64,000 nt of DNA, taken from NCBI GenBank assembly GCA_032718475.1, contig JAUCBJ010008776.1, positions 88,536 through 152,535 on the forward strand, in the 5' to 3' direction. This DNA comes from Nemertoderma westbladi. Lineage: Eukaryota; Xenacoelomorpha; Nemertodermatida; Nemertodermatidae. Below the pieces are notes generated by a model. That model did not search any database. It saw only the letters and a list, made by a program, of their open reading frames with translations, and had not been told where the DNA came from. A program made the translations under genes and the position numbers. This document shows positions 33,310 to 46,073 of this stretch, piece after piece (the stretch's first letter is position 1; each line of letters begins with the position of its first letter).

Positions 33310-35862
33310 ACTATCGAGAGTAAAAATATCGAGAGTAAAAATACCGAGTGTTGAAAAATATCGAGAGTAAAAATATCGAGTGTTGAAAAATATCGAGAGT
33401 AAAAATATCGAGAGTAAAAATATCGAAAGCTGAAAAATATCGTGAGTAAAATAACGAGAGTAAAAATATCGAGTGTTGAAAAATATCGAGAGTAAAAATA
33501 ACGAGAGTTGAAAAATATCGAGAGTAAAAATAAGAGAGTTGAAAAATATCGAGAGTAAAAATAAGAGAGTTGAAAAATATCGATGGTAAAAATATCGAGA
33601 ATAAAAATATCGAGAGTAAAAATATCGAGAGTAAAAATACCGAGTGTTGAAAAATACCGAGAGTAAAAATACCGAGAGTAAAAATAGCGAGACATGAAAA
33701 ATATCGAGAGTTAAAATGTCGCGTGTAAAAATATCGAGTGTTGAAAAATATCGATAATATCGCGAGTTCAAAAAATATCGAGAGTAAAAATATCGAGAGT
33801 AAAAATATCGAGAGAAAAAATATCGAGAGTAAAAATATCGAGAGTAAAAATATCGAAAGCTGAAAAATATCGTGAGTAAAATAACGAGAGTAAAAATATC
33901 GAGTGTTGAAAAATATCGAGAGTAAAAATAACGAGAGTTGAAAAATATCGAGAGTAAAAATAAGAGAGTTGAAAAATATCGAGAGTAAAAATAATAGAGT
34001 TGAAAAATATCGATGGTAAAAATATCGAGAATAAAAATATCGAGAGTAAAAATATCGAGAGTAAAAATACCGAGTGTTGAAAAATACCGAGAGTAAAAAT
34101 ACCGAGAGTAAAAATAGCGAGACATGAAAAATATCGAGAGTTAAAATGTCGCGTGTAAAAATATCGAGTGTTGAAAAATATCGAGAGTAAAAATAACGAG
34201 AGTAGAAAAATATCGAGAGTAAAAATAAGAGAGTTGAAAAATATCGAGAGTAAAAATAAGAGAGTTGAAAAATATCGATGGTAAAAATATCGAGAATAAA
34301 AATATCGAGAGTAAAAATATCGAGAGTAAAAATAACGAGAGTAGAAAAATATCGAGAGTAAAAATAAGAGAGTTGAAAAATATCGAGAGTAAAAATAAGA
34401 GAGTTGAAAAATATCGATGGTAAAAATATCGAGAATAAAAATATCGAGAGTAAAAATATCGAGAGTAAAAATACCGAGTGTTGAAAAATACCGAGAGTAA
34501 AAATACCGAGAGTAAAAATAGCGAGACATGAAAAATATCGAGAGTTAAAATGTCGCGTGTAAAAATATCGAGTGTTGAAAAATATCGAGAGTAAAAATAT
34601 CGAGTGTTGAAAAATATCGAGAGTAAAAATACCGAGAGTAAAAATAGCGAGACATGAAAAATATCGAGAGTTAAAATGTCGCGTGTAAAAATATCGAGTG
34701 TTGAAAAATATCGATAATATCGCGAGTTCAAAAAATATCGAGAGTAAAAATATCGAGAGAAAAAATATCGAGAGTAAAAATATCGAGAGTAAAAATACCG
34801 AGAGTAAAAATAGCGAGACATGAAAAATATCGAGAGTTAAAATGTCGCGTGTAAAAATATCGAGTGTTGAAAAATATCGATAATATCGCGAGTTCAAAAA
34901 ATATCGAGAGTAAAAATATCGAGAGAAAAAATATCGAGAGTAAAAATATCGAGAGTAAAAATATCGAAAGCTGAAAAATATCGAGAGTAAAAATAACGAG
35001 AGTAAAAAAATATCGAGAATAAAAATAACGAGAGTTAAAATACCGAGAGTAAAAATAACGAGACATGAAAAATATCGAGAGTAAAAATATCGAGTGTTGA
35101 AAAATATCGATAATATCGCGAGTTCCAAAAATATCGAGAGTAAAAATATAGAGAGTAGAAAAATATCGAGAGTAAAAATATCGAGAATAAAAATAACGAG
35201 AGTTAAAATACCGAGAGTAATAATAACGAGACATAAAAAATATCGAGAGTAAAAATATCGAGTGTTGAAAAATATCGATAATATCGCAAGTTCCAAAAAA
35301 TATCGAGAGTAAAAATATCGAGAGTAAAAATATCGAGAGTAAAAATACCGAGTGTTGAAAAATACCGAGAGTAAAAATATCGAGAGTAAAAATATCGAGA
35401 GTAAAAAAAATCGAGAGTAAGAATAACGAGAGTTGAAAAATATCGAGAGTAAAAACAACGAGAGTAAAAATATTGAGCGTAAAAATATCGAGAGTAAAAT
35501 AATCGAGAGTAAAAATATCGAGTGTTGAAAAATATCGAGAGTAAAAATATAGAGAATAAAATATCGAGAGTAAAAATATAGAGAATAAAATATCGAGAGT
35601 AAAAATATAGAGATTAAAATATCGAGAGGAAAAATATCGAGCGTAAAAATATCGAGAGTAAAAAAAATCGAGAGTAAAAATATCGAGAGTAAAAATATTG
35701 AGCGTAAAAATATCGAGATTAAAAATCGAGAATAAAAATAACGAGAGTAAAAATATTGAGAGCAAAATATCGAGACTAAAATTATCGAGAGTAAAAATAA
35801 CGAGAGTAAAAATATCGAGAGTAAAAATTTCAAGAGTAAAAAAGTCGAGAGTAACAATTTTT
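33310..35862. repeat. 15-bp satellite array (AAAAATATCGAGAGT)
   Basis: About 2.5 kb of the 15-base unit AAAAATATCGAGAGT and variants (AACGAGAG, ACCGAGAG, GTGTTGAAAAATATCG). Longer blocks repeat with a period near 430 bp; for example the block starting TATCGAAAGCTG occurs at 33421 and 33851. Because 15 is a multiple of three, very long minus-strand frames stay open and read as repeats such as FTLDI, LLSIF and YSRYF. These are by-products of the repeat. Confidence 0.95.
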
Positions 35863-37289
35863 AATAACGGTTGTATGATATTTTTTTCCAAATGTTCTAG
35901 AACAAAGAAATGTCTTCTAGAACAAAAATATTTATCAAAATTGATAGCTAGCATATCTAAAATATTTATAGAAAAATAGCAACAACTAGTAAATGTGTAT
36001 AAAAAATCTGGTCAATGGGTACCCAAGGTGTATAAATGCCATTTATTTGCACTTATAAAATGCTCACAATATTTTTCACCAATACCGGTGAAGGTTATAG
36101 TGGCATCGTTTTATACCAAAGCAATAAACTAAATTATATTTCACTTACTTATTTTATTTATTTTTATGTCAAATCTGATTTTATGTATTGAATCTGCTAA
36201 TCCGCTTTTTGTTATGCAAAGCTTTCTTAATACAGTAACTATTTTCCGCTTTTTTCTGAGACTCCCTTGCTATATAGACTGGTCCAAGTTATAACCTCTG
36301 GGTACAACTTTGACATAAACCAGCCCACAATCGCTCAATTATTTACCACCACCCACCCATGAATGCACGAGTTCATGGCACAGGCACAGGTGCTCTATGT
36401 ACCTACGTACCGTATAATGGCCATACAGCCCTCTATCTCCATGGTAGTGCTAGTAAGCAACTTTGGAGTGAGGAGGGCCACACATAGGGTGACCCTGCCA
36501 CCATGCTGGGCTACGGATGTGGAACCCTCCCCATGATCCGTTCATTGAGGCAAGTTGGCAATAGATTACCGATACATCCCAATGAAACAAACCCCCACCC
36601 ACCAGCCGAGCACCATGTAAACGACCACCATGCGATCCACATCCAAGCAACCTGCAACAATGTGACTCACCACCGCATGACCCACCACAATGGTCCACCA
36701 CATAAATTCCTCCAATATAGAGACCCTTCACAATGCGATTTTCCAAGATGCGACTGATTACCAAGCAACCTGCCATATGGTGATTTGCCACCCTGCTACC
36801 CACAACCAAGCGACCTGTCACAAAGAGTTTGGCAACCTGCATTCCGCTACCCAATAATGCCCAGCTAACTGGAAGTACCACATGCTGGCAAAAACAGTGC
36901 TGGTATGCTGGTGACTCTTCATCAGCCAGTCTTAGTGGGTGTGGCGAGTTGGTGGAAGGAGCTGCATCAATGAGGACCCTAAATTGGCAATAAACCTGAG
37001 CCTTCGCAAAGTTACCTAGTGATAAAACCACAATTTACAAAGAGGGCTTTGGAGATATGTTCAGCGACTCTGGTGTTTGGATCCCTTGGCATTGTTTTCT
37101 CAGGGGCTATGTGGGGGACACCCAGGGTGTACAGGGGTATATAGCCAAGAAGGATGCGGGGTGGGTGCTAAGTATTGGTTGGATATCCATACCATCCTGG
37201 ATGCCGAGACTTTCCAGAACAACCCCGATCTGAGATCATCCATGGGCTCACGCCGCCTAGTCTCCCGACAAGTGTGGGGGGGGGGGGGG
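35863..37289. other. non-coding stretch, GC-richer in its second half
   Basis: 36280-37289 has higher GC than its surroundings and short imperfect CCACCATG/CAACCTGC repeats at about 36600-36880, which keep a minus-strand frame open by chance. A 14-base G run lies at 37276-37289. No domain is recognised. Confidence 0.45.
37276..37289. repeat. poly-G run (14)
   Basis: Uninterrupted G homopolymer. Confidence 0.85.
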
Positions 37290-37617
37290 CACTTCAGTCA
37301 GTGACACATTACCTTATTTGCAAGTCCGGGGACCTGACTATAAAGCGGCACGTTGAGCTTCGGAAGGTCTTTGTAGACCCAATCATCTCTGTGTTCAAAG
37401 GGGTGGATGTATAGCGGGATGTGTACCAGTTACCTAGACGGAAGTGGTCGCGAGATTGTAGGGTGGAGGGTAGATCTGCTAGCAAGGGGAGTCTGGGCTG
37501 AACAGAAGATGGCGTCATTTTACATTGCGGTGACCTACTTATTGTCAGACCGCATCAGTGGTTATGATGAGGGGGTGAAGGAAATCATCAGATCCTCGCA
37601 GACGGAACTGTAATGAG
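37290..37617 (+). pseudogene. LINE C-terminal domain relic (H..C..G..KRHxExR type)
   Basis: In one frame: HYLICKSGDLTIKRHVELRK, then VFVDPIISVFKG. After a frame change: WRVDLLARGVWAEQKMASFY, then IAVTYL. This order (Cys/His motif, RHNEVR, LL.ARG.W...A.FDVRV) is what I recall at the C-terminus of many cnidarian and other invertebrate LINE-like proteins, where it resembles a nuclease fold. The first half has a homologue at 57170-57360. No RT motif lies next to it, so it is an isolated remnant. Confidence 0.55.
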
Positions 37618-38701
37618 CCTTATTCACTTGAACTCGCTGCTCGAGGGTGGAGTCCGAGGACAAAGTAATGAATTATTACGGTTTTAAATGCCAACAGGGC
37701 ATTTACATTGATCAACGTTGGCCAAGGTGGATCGGAGGATTTCCTTCACCCTCCTTATCATAACCACAGATAGAGTCTCGTGCAAGGAGGTTGATATTTT
37801 GATCCGCCACCACACAGAGATGCTTGTGGGACGTCACCAAGGGATGCGTGCGGGAATGTGGCCTCGCCTGAATCATCGGCAGTTTCCAGAGACTAATTCA
37901 GTTCGCGCTATAGCGATCAAATCTTCAACCTTCAAGGGGCCATCAGCCATGGCGGCTCTAAGATTTGGAAATGGGGACAGGTCTGCGGGGTTCCGACCTT
38001 TCTGAAATGTACTGATTGAACTACATTGGCAACAACAACGATGTAGCTGCTAGCATACTTTATTACTGGGGCTCTAAACTTCCTACATTATAATATTGGT
38101 TATATAATAATTATTAATGAGTCATTGTCAGCTGGCGGTGGGATAAAACTTGGTGCTTAGCACTTTCTCACAAATATATATTTTTTATTTCATTAATCAT
38201 CAGTAAATCTATCAATTATTTCTTTCTTTCCTCCCAGTAATCATAATCTGCCATTCTGTATCAAATGTTTGGTTGATAGGAATACTTCAGCCATTTCCTT
38301 ATATCTTAATTATAGAACATTTAGTTATGAAAATTTGTAGTGGACAACTGATGGTCTCCAAATGCAATAAAAGAAAATGATGTAAAACTAAAAGTATCTC
38401 AATGTATAATAATAAAGGATAGTAGATAACAAACTTACTTTCTTCGCCTACAATATAGGCAAAATGAAATACAATACAGCTGTGTAACACCAATATCTAA
38501 AGCAAATATACGAACTCATGCCAGGGGTGTGTAAATCAGGGAAATACCAATAAATATAAGAGTCAATAATATCCTACAAGCTGGAATAATATAGTAATAC
38601 GAAATACACTACTACATTGGGTTGGAGGAGTATACAAGTAAAATTTTAGCTTCCCAAATTGTAGTCGCCATCCTCACAGAAATTTGAGATTATAAAATAA
38701 A
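37618..38701. other. non-coding stretch
   Basis: 37718-38005 holds an open plus frame of 95 codons without recognised motifs, perhaps a continuation of the LINE relic before it. The remainder is AT-rich. Confidence 0.4.
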
Positions 38702-40350
38702 GTGCGAGATGGCGAAGATGATCCAAAGGAATTTTGGAATATTCTAAAGCCACGGAAAGGAATATCTACCACTCAAGTTCCAGCTGAATCATGTGTTCCT
38801 CACTTCTCCAATCTATTATCTCGCGACCAACCCCCCCAGATACCGCTTCTGCCAGATAATCCTGACAAGTTCCTGGACGAAGCCATCACGGTTTCCGAGG
38901 TCACCGAGGCAGTGACCAAACAGAAACTCAGAAAGGCTACCGGTCCGGACGGCATTTCGAATGAATCTCTAAAGTCGGGTATTGGTTGCCTGCTGCTGTT
39001 TCTTTTCAGCTTATTTTCATTATGTTTTGCCACTGCATCCTGCCCCATTGCGTGGCTAACTTCCTTTATTATCCCTCTCTACAATGGTAAGGGGTCGAAG
39101 TCGTCGCCGGACTCGTACAGGGGTATTGCCTTACTCTCATGCCTATTGAAAACTTACACTACTGTTCTCTTCAACCATCTCTACATATGGGCCGAAACGA
39201 ACAAGAAACTCCCCAATGCGCAGTTTGGCTTCCGTAAGGGAAGGTCTACTTTGATGGCGGTCAAGTGTCTCTACACTCGAATCAGTTCAGCCTTATCTAT
39301 TCCTGGGGGTCGAATGTTCTGTGTCTTTATAGACTTTTCAAAGGCATTTGACACTGTCAATCGTGAATACCTATGCTCAAAACTTTCGTTGCTATGAGTA
39401 AGTCGAACTTTCATTAGTGTCATTTAGGCCTTAATAGCAATGAACTATATTCGTATTTGCATCGGGATTGTTCTCACGGATCCTATTTCTCAAATGGCTG
39501 GTGTAATCCAAGGAGACAAATTATCCCCATTGCTTTTTAGCTTGTTTATTGCGGATCTCCCGGCTTTACTATTAACAGGAATTGGTGTATTTGTACTTCT
39601 ATATGCCGATGACCTCGCCATTGTCGGCAATTCGATAGAAGAAGTGCAACTGGCACTGGATAAACTGGCTCAATATTGCGATGACAACGATCTCATAGTC
39701 AACCTACAGAAGACTAAGGCCATTAAATTCCAACGATGAGCTTATTTACAAAGGACGACCCGTGGAATTTGTGAACAAATTCAACTACCTAGGGGTGGTC
39801 TTGTCTACAAAGAACTCACCGTCTGGTCATTTTACTCACCTTTATAACCGGGGCATCGCTTCAACAATGCGTTTATCGACTTTGGTTGACATAAGCGTGA
39901 TATCTAGCGCTTCTGCTCACAAACTATGGTCACTCGTAGTTTTTCCCGCTGCAACGTATGGTTGCTCAGTGTTTTATGCAAACGATTTATCGCAAGAGCA
40001 CCTATCTCAACTCCCACACGTATTGAAAGTTTGTGGATTTTTCTACAAGCTCTGGTGTGGAGTATCAAAATACGCATCAATGACTAACATCCTCGTGGCT
40101 GTTGATAATCCCGAGGAATCTAGCATTAACCTTATGTTCCTCGCAGGACAACAACGTAGGGTTGGATCTCAGTTCATCTCGAATGGATTCCACCATAAGG
40201 TCTGCAGTTCCGTCAACTGCTGGCGACCGACCCCTTTATGTGTGTGTCGACTGTGTGGGGATGCTGCACAGTCACCAGCCCACGTCATGGGCTGTGCCCT
40301 ATTACATAAACTCCATGTTAGCCCCCTGCGTTTGGCCTTCCACTAGCGAG
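38702..40350 (+). pseudogene. 5'-truncated LINE reverse transcriptase with zinc-knuckle end
   Basis: RT motifs follow in order: LRKATGPDGISNESLK, SYRGIALLSCLLK, AQFGFRKGRSTL, FIDFSKAFDTVN, VIQGDKLSPLLFSLF and the catalytic LLYADDLAIV. The thumb follows (FNYLGVVLS), and a C-terminal CRLCGDAAQSPAHVMGC motif is typical of APE-type LINE proteins. Stops TGA and TAG at about 39395 and 39425 lie in the same frame as the flanking RT. A frameshift at about 39738 separates the YADD part from the thumb. The endonuclease and first protein are absent. The clade is not decided (Jockey/I/CR1 group). Confidence 0.85.
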
Positions 40351-40695
40351 TAAACCCTCCTTTAGCGAGTAAACTCAATTCTATTACAATTAATAACTTT
40401 ATTCTTAAACCTTTACAATTTTTATTTTACTTCAGTCGTGCTATTTTTTAAGTTAATTCGTTTTACTATTTATCCGTTGGATAAGAATATGCATAATCAT
40501 CATAAAATAAATTCCTGGAAATAAGTAGCTATCCAAGTATTACCTTTTATTATTAGTTGTTGTTCAGTCTAATAATTTACTTGTGAAACAAAGGAAATAA
40601 ACATCAGAGCATGACCGTTACATGTATTGCTTTATTTCTGATTTGCCTGTACATTAATCCATATTTATTTTATTTTATTTATTTATTGACAAATA
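40351..40695. other. non-coding stretch with TSD of the outer element
   Basis: AT-rich. It ends with AAATA at 40691-40695, which recurs at 54990-54994. Confidence 0.5.
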
Positions 40696-40702
40696 GGGTC
40701 TT

Positions 40703-40922
40703 GGGACGTTAGTGCCCCCGAGACATTAGTGCCCGCGGGCACTGTCTCAGTACATTTAGTGCCCGCAGTCACTTAGTCGCATCATCGCGGGCACTAATAT
40801 CCCATAGGACGTTAGTGCCCACAAGACGTTAGTGCCCGCGAGACAATAGTGCCCGCGAGACGTTAGTGCCCGCGAGACATTAGTGCCCACGAGACATTAG
40901 TGCCCGCGAGACATTAGTGCCG
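40703..40922. repeat. array of 17-bp units GAGACATTAGTGCCCGC
   Basis: About ten copies, the last six or seven in direct 17-bp tandem at about 40810-40922. Inverted copies (GCGGGCACTAA) also occur, so the core TTAGTGCCCGCGGGCACTAA is palindromic. Confidence 0.85.
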
Positions 40923-41208
40923 GCTTAGCAACTTAGTTAGTATATGTAATAAATACAACAGGCCAGGAAGAAATTTTGCGCTTCTTTAGTTCCTGCTGAT
41001 GCAAACGAGTTGTTACTTTCTTCAAGCTTCAAAGGTAATTTCCAGTCTTTAGTTCCCGCATCTCGTTATTTAACATTTTAATTTCATCTTGGATCTTTTA
41101 TAATTAAAAAATTTATTAACCTCAGCTAGCTTTATATTATTTGGTTTTGTGGTAAAGTCTTCAAGGAATGAGGATTAAGCAACAGCGTTTGATTGTTATA
41201 TAAATAAT

Positions 41209-41365
41209 GACACAAATAACACAAAAGTAATTTATTAGTTGGATAACCCAAAAGTAATTTATTCATTGGATAACACAAAAGTAATTTATTAGTTGGATAA
41301 CACCAATGTAAGTTATTAGTTGGATAACACCAAAGTAAGTTATTAGTTGGATAACACCACTGATT
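41209..41365. repeat. 27-bp tandem repeat, about 6 copies
   Basis: The unit is about TTGGATAACACAAAAGTAAT followed by TTATTAG. Because 27 is divisible by three, it holds open a minus frame repeating CYPTNKLLL, which is not a gene. It lies between the outer element's left array and the LINE. Confidence 0.85.
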
Positions 41366-41511
41366 GCATTGGTTGTCGTTGTGGTGGCCCTTGTTATACA
41401 GTACTACTGACTGACATTGACATCCACTACTCCAAATCAGAGTACCGGTACCGTGAAACAGACCCTGTTGTTTTGCTTTGTAAATCCTGTAATCGGCCAG
41501 TCTGTCTGTAG

Positions 41512-42869
41512 ATGGACACGTCTCTATCGGGTTCACAATCTGTGGGCGACAGCGGTTTAGGAGGGTTTCAAACGTGCTATGACAATGAACTCGGTGGTGG
41601 AACTCCTGTCTCTACGTCCGGAAATACAGTTGTTATTATTAACTCGTGTTTAACTGCAATAACACAGGGTATGGCTTCGAACACGTGGGAAGTAATGGCG
41701 GAATGTTGTATGGCAGGCTACACGTCGGATGAAGTACTCCAGGCGAAGCAAATGCTATTTGGAAAGCTCGGGATAGAGTGTCGTAATCGACGAGATACCA
41801 GCGAACGATCAGCTGCGCTAGCTAATCTTAAAGACGTATATGAAAAGATGCGTGAGTTAGATTCTGCTGGTAATTTGCCGGTCATTGCAGTTGAGGCGTT
41901 AGATGCGTTAAAGTTACCGAAATGGAAGGTACCTCGCGGAGGAGTGCCGACAGTAAATGGAAACATATCTCTAGCTCAAGTTAATGATATCGATATATTG
42001 GAGATGATCGCTTCAGTCGATAGAAAAATTGACGATTTCCAAAAATCGGTGATTGATAAACTTAAGATAATAGAATCCAACCAGATATCCGATCCGAGCG
42101 GATCGGTAGCTGCATTTAGGGGCTCTTCGGAACCTGGGCGACAATTCATATTTCCAGGGAACCCGCCAAACGCTCGACGAACATATTCGGAGGCAGTAAA
42201 TAAACACCCTACGTCGCAAAGGAGCTCGCCTCGGTCTTCTACAGGCGCACTTCCACATAACAATTCTGGTTATAAAGGAAATACGACTGGTAGTCCGTGT
42301 ACATCTCCACATACGGACCATCGTCAGTGTCCAGGAAGTGCGAAGCGTCCGCGTTCATCTCCTATTGATCAGGACTTTCAGACTTCCGGTGCTGGAAGCC
42401 ATTCATCGCATCCCGTCAAGTTGAATGGTACGACTGCAACTCGCCCTAACGGAGTTATAGATAAGGATGAATTTCAGTTAGTTTCTAAGAGACGAAGGCG
42501 CCCTGCTCATATTGTTGGTTCTGGAGGGAATACTTCGTCGAATAGTTCAGTGACCAGACCAAACGATTCAACGCTAAGGTAGCTCCAGTGGAGCTATTTG
42601 TGTTTAGAATGGATAGAAGCACTACAGCTAAGAACTTAGTCGATGATTTGGCTTTGAGCAGCATAACCATTCCTGAGTCTAATATAACTAAAATCTCTCA
42701 CGTTGATTCCCGCAGCGCGAGTTTCAGGGTCATCATTCCGAATAATAATCTAGACGCTGCTATGCAGCCGGACATCTGGCCCCCTGGCGCCTGTGTACGG
42801 AGATGGTTTTACTACCCGAACCGATCCAAGGAGCGTACCGATCCTTCGACAGAATTGGCGACGAAATAG
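41512..42869 (+). pseudogene. LINE ORF1 protein (one frameshift)
   Basis: The first frame runs 41512-42582 from an ATG (356 codons): an N-terminal region, a helical segment (IDILEMIASVDRKIDDF) and a long Ser/Pro/Arg-rich, basic tail (SKRRRRP). A one-base shift at about 42575 leads into KVAPVELFVFRMDRS, then ASFRVIIPNN and WPPGACVRRWF, which ends at 42869. That second part is the usual C-terminal domain of CR1/L2-type ORF1 proteins (V..F.V.....WP.G..VR.F). A diverged homologue is at 63582-64000. ORF1 proteins bind the LINE RNA. Confidence 0.75.
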
Positions 42870-42923
42870 TTGTGTCCCTCATATACAGTCTGAAATTTAT
42901 TTATAACACTTAAAACATTCAAA

Positions 42924-44243
42924 ATGGCATCCAATCTAACAACATCACCGACAATCTCGAAAAATAATCAATACGGCTTCAATGTTATTTCTTTTAACAG
43001 TAGGGGGTTCTCTGAGGATAAGGCCGAATTTATCAAATTTCTGTCGCTCAGTCGCTCATTATTTGTCTGCAAGAACTTTTTATTCAGAAAGATAACTTTA
43101 ATTATTTAAGACGACGTTTTCCGAACTTTGACTGCTACTTTGTTCCAGCATTCTACTCAGACAGTAATCCAGAACATCGCGGGCGAGCTTCGGCTGGTCT
43201 CTGTGTTTTAGTTAAAAAGTCGATCTCTAAATATGTGTCTTTAATTAAGACTAACAGCAAACGGTTGCAACATGTTAATCTGACATTCCCAAATTCAAAA
43301 GATATCGTTCTGATTAACACATATTTCCCAGTGGATTCAAGGAATAAAGAGTCAGTTAGTGATGAATATTTGGAAGTTATGAATGAAATTCTCAATATTG
43401 TAAATAGTGCCAATAGTAATAATATTTTAGTAACTGGTGATTTTAATGCCGACTTTTCTAGGCAGACAGCTCATGTTAACCACCTCCGTAAGTTTGTTAG
43501 TGATAATAATCTGTTAGTTACATGGGATAAATTTGATATCGATTATACATGTATTTTCAATCAGAATGATGACTTATTTTTCTCTACTTTAGATCATTTT
43601 ATAGTTTCTCAATCTTTATTGTTTGCATGTTATGAAGCTGGGGTTGCACACTCGGGTGCTAATTTGTCTGACCACTCACCTATATTTATTTTAAATTTTA
43701 TGTAGATAATTTAGAAGATTCAAATGTGCTTAGAGATTGTCCTTCAAAGCCAAATTTTCGTAAAGCTAATAACGAGCAGCAAGAACTATTTAAACAAACT
43801 CTTTCTGATCGGTTAAGTAATTTAACATGTACAGTTTGTGCTGATATTTTTTGTGAGGATTTAAGTCATATAGGTAATATTGATGTCTATACCAGTAAGA
43901 TACTAGAAGCTCTTAATGATGCCGCTTCTGTGCTACCAGGGTCTGGTGGCAATAGTAACAGAAACATGAGCTATACTCTTCCAGGTTGGAATGAGTACGT
44001 ACGACCATTCAAAGAAGATGCTATATTCTGGCATAGTTTATGGTTATCCGCAGGAAAACCTAATGCGAGTTTGGGTAATTTATTCCGCATGAGACGTACT
44101 TCTAGAGCACAGTATAAGTTTGCTGTGCGTAGACTGAAAAGAAAAGTAGACTTCATAAATAAGGATAAGTTACTAAATGCCTGTTTAACAAATTCTAGTA
44201 TTAATATATTTTCAGAAATAGGAAAAGGAAACAGGAAAAATGT
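42924..44243 (+). pseudogene. LINE ORF2, apurinic-type endonuclease part
   Basis: Starts MASNLTTSPT with FNVISFNSRGF (endonuclease strand 1). A frameshift at about 43065 (VCKNFLF in place of VCLQELF) is followed by HRGRASAGLCVLVKK, NTYFPVDSRNK, NNILVTGDFNADF (catalytic D and N) and ANLSDHSPIF (catalytic D and H). A further frameshift at about 43695 precedes a linker with RLKRKVDFINKDKLL and NIFSEIGKGNRKN. There the frame meets the piggyBac relic at about 44243. The reverse transcriptase continues at 52487. Confidence 0.85.
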
Positions 44244-45266
44244 CCCTGTAAATAACACATGTGTTGTATGCTGCTATATCAATGATGTTCGAAAAAACTA
44301 CCATAGGCCACCTCTTCGTACCACGCTTTACACTATATGTAGACAATGATTGATCACTGGCATCAACTCCACCTTTATATTTGTTATATGACAGAATAAT
44401 ATCCGGCTTTTTATCATCACGTGAGGACAAAGATGCATCAGCATGCATTGTGCTCAACAGCGTTACAACCTTGCCGCGTTTGGGACAATAAGAAACAATT
44501 GTACAATCTTCAGTGTGAGCAAATATGCTGCTGAACCTTTCCCGACCTTTGGTTTCCACAAATTCTGCAGGTAATTCTGGCTTATTTTTGCGCATTGTAC
44601 CCACCACCGTCTGATTGCGCTTTAGAAGTTCCTGGGATAATGAGTATGAAGTAAAAAAGTTATCAACAGTGATATTTCTTCCAGGTAGACCTTTAGTCGA
44701 CTCCAATACAACCCGCTGACCTTGATTCTTCTCTACATTATCACCCTGTTTACCAGTATAAGGTTCAATATTATGAATATAGTTTTTATCACCAGTGGTC
44801 GTAACCCAATTTTTTAAATCATAACGTGCTGGCTTGTTTGGCATATATTGACGGAATGAACATCGCCCTCGAAATGCCACCAATTGTTCATCCACACAAA
44901 GATTTTCTGAAGGAACATATGCTAGAGGTAACTGCTCAACAAATTTTGTCAATATATTTCGAATAGCTGCAAATTTGTCTAAATCACGTCGCCTTTTTGT
45001 TTTGTCATCAAACCTCACAAATCTACAAATTTGTTTGAATCGTTTCAATGACATAGTAGCGCGAAAAATAGGTCTACCAAAGTCAGCTGACCATAGCTGA
45101 GTTACATGTTCAGTGGAAGAGCGAAATACACCACCAAGAATCAACAACCCAATGTAGGCCATAAATTCATCGAATATAATGGGTTTCCAATTGTCACCAA
45201 GATTTCTATGTGCCTCATTATTTGTCATTTCAAGTATAATATTAATCATTGTAATAGTAAAAAATA
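44244..45266 (-). pseudogene. piggyBac transposase copy 2, catalytic part
   Basis: Minus-strand continuation of the piece at 50936-51427. Catalytic aspartates are visible in NLCVDEQLVAFRG, ITVDNFFTSYS and GGVDASDQSLS. Further family motifs are KPARYDLKNW, TVVGTMRKNKPELP and KRWPMVVFSNIIDIAAYN. The protein ends abruptly after CVIYRDIF as the frame enters LINE sequence, so the C-terminal cysteine-rich domain is absent. The frame is otherwise uninterrupted, suggesting modest age. Confidence 0.92.
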
Positions 45267-45270
45267 TATA

Positions 45271-46073
45271 GGGTAATTCCATCCAAAGACAACAAATCGG
45301 TGTGGCACTATATCCCAGATTTCAAAAATAATTCTAATATATGTTGTAAATTGGTTACGTAATGAGTGTTCAAAATTTGGCGCCAATTGGAGCACAGGAA
45401 AAAAATTTACATCCACTTTTGTTTTGGTTTTTGTCAAAATTGAACAATATATTATTGGCATTATTGTTGGTCTACAAATCGGGAAGACGCCAAAAATGTG
45501 TCTTGGATGTAGTTAATATAATAATTATTCATTTAGCAAAGAATTGTGAACCACCGGGTTTGTAGACCTGTTGTGCCGGCACTTTTCATTTTACTAAAAT
45601 TTTGGAAAAATTTAATTTATGGGTATGTTTTGATTGCGAATTATTCAACTATCAATGATTGCTGTTTAATAAATATAAGTTATTATGTGCTACTCACATA
45701 TATTAAATATATCTTAAGTGTTTTTTTAATTAAAATAGTGTGTAAATTGAAACTGTATTGACATTTGACATGTTAATTTCGTGAAAAACACCAAAATCAA
45801 TATAGGTCTACATATATATTTCGTTCTGAAAACTTGCATGGTGGTTCGTTAGGCAATTATTGGGGAGCCTTGTAAATTTCAACATTCACCCATTATTAGT
45901 TTTGGTTTTATTTAATATTTAAGAATAGGACCGGCAGGTTTAATTTAACTTCTTTCTCTAAGGCACATTCAACTTCAGACATGTCGGCTTGTGTTTTCTC
46001 AAAGCAAACCAACTCGTGATTGGCATATGTATTCTCAGCATGGGACTCCTATAGCTGCAGTAGCGGGCTGGCT
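45271..46073. repeat. left 803-bp terminal inverted repeat
   Basis: Matches 50129-50931 inverted, with only a few substitutions noticed (for example at about 45730, 45804 and 45933). Identity falls off sharply after GGCTGGCT at 46073. Confidence 0.93.

Noticed and set aside
33311-35857. 848-codon minus-strand frame and its shorter relatives
   Set aside because: It is the translation of a 15-bp tandem repeat in frame. It has no domain, only repeating FTLDI/LLSIF/YSRYF strings.
36450-37031. 193-codon minus-strand frame
   Set aside because: It overlaps CCACCATG-like imperfect repeats and has no recognisable domain or homologous pattern; it probably stays open because of base composition.
41132-41536. 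134-codon minus-strand frame with CYPTNKLLL repeats
   Set aside because: A by-product of the 27-bp tandem repeat.
43153-43413. Minus-strand frame over the endonuclease
   Set aside because: Shadow of the plus-strand LINE endonuclease, which carries the real motifs.
44212-44349. LINE frame continuing as INDVRKNYHRPPLRTT
   Set aside because: This part is antisense of the piggyBac transposase beyond the junction at about 44243, not LINE protein.
45362-45761. Two conserved frames of 67 and 71 codons, repeated at 50441-50840
   Set aside because: They look conserved only because they lie in the two copies of the 803-bp terminal inverted repeat.
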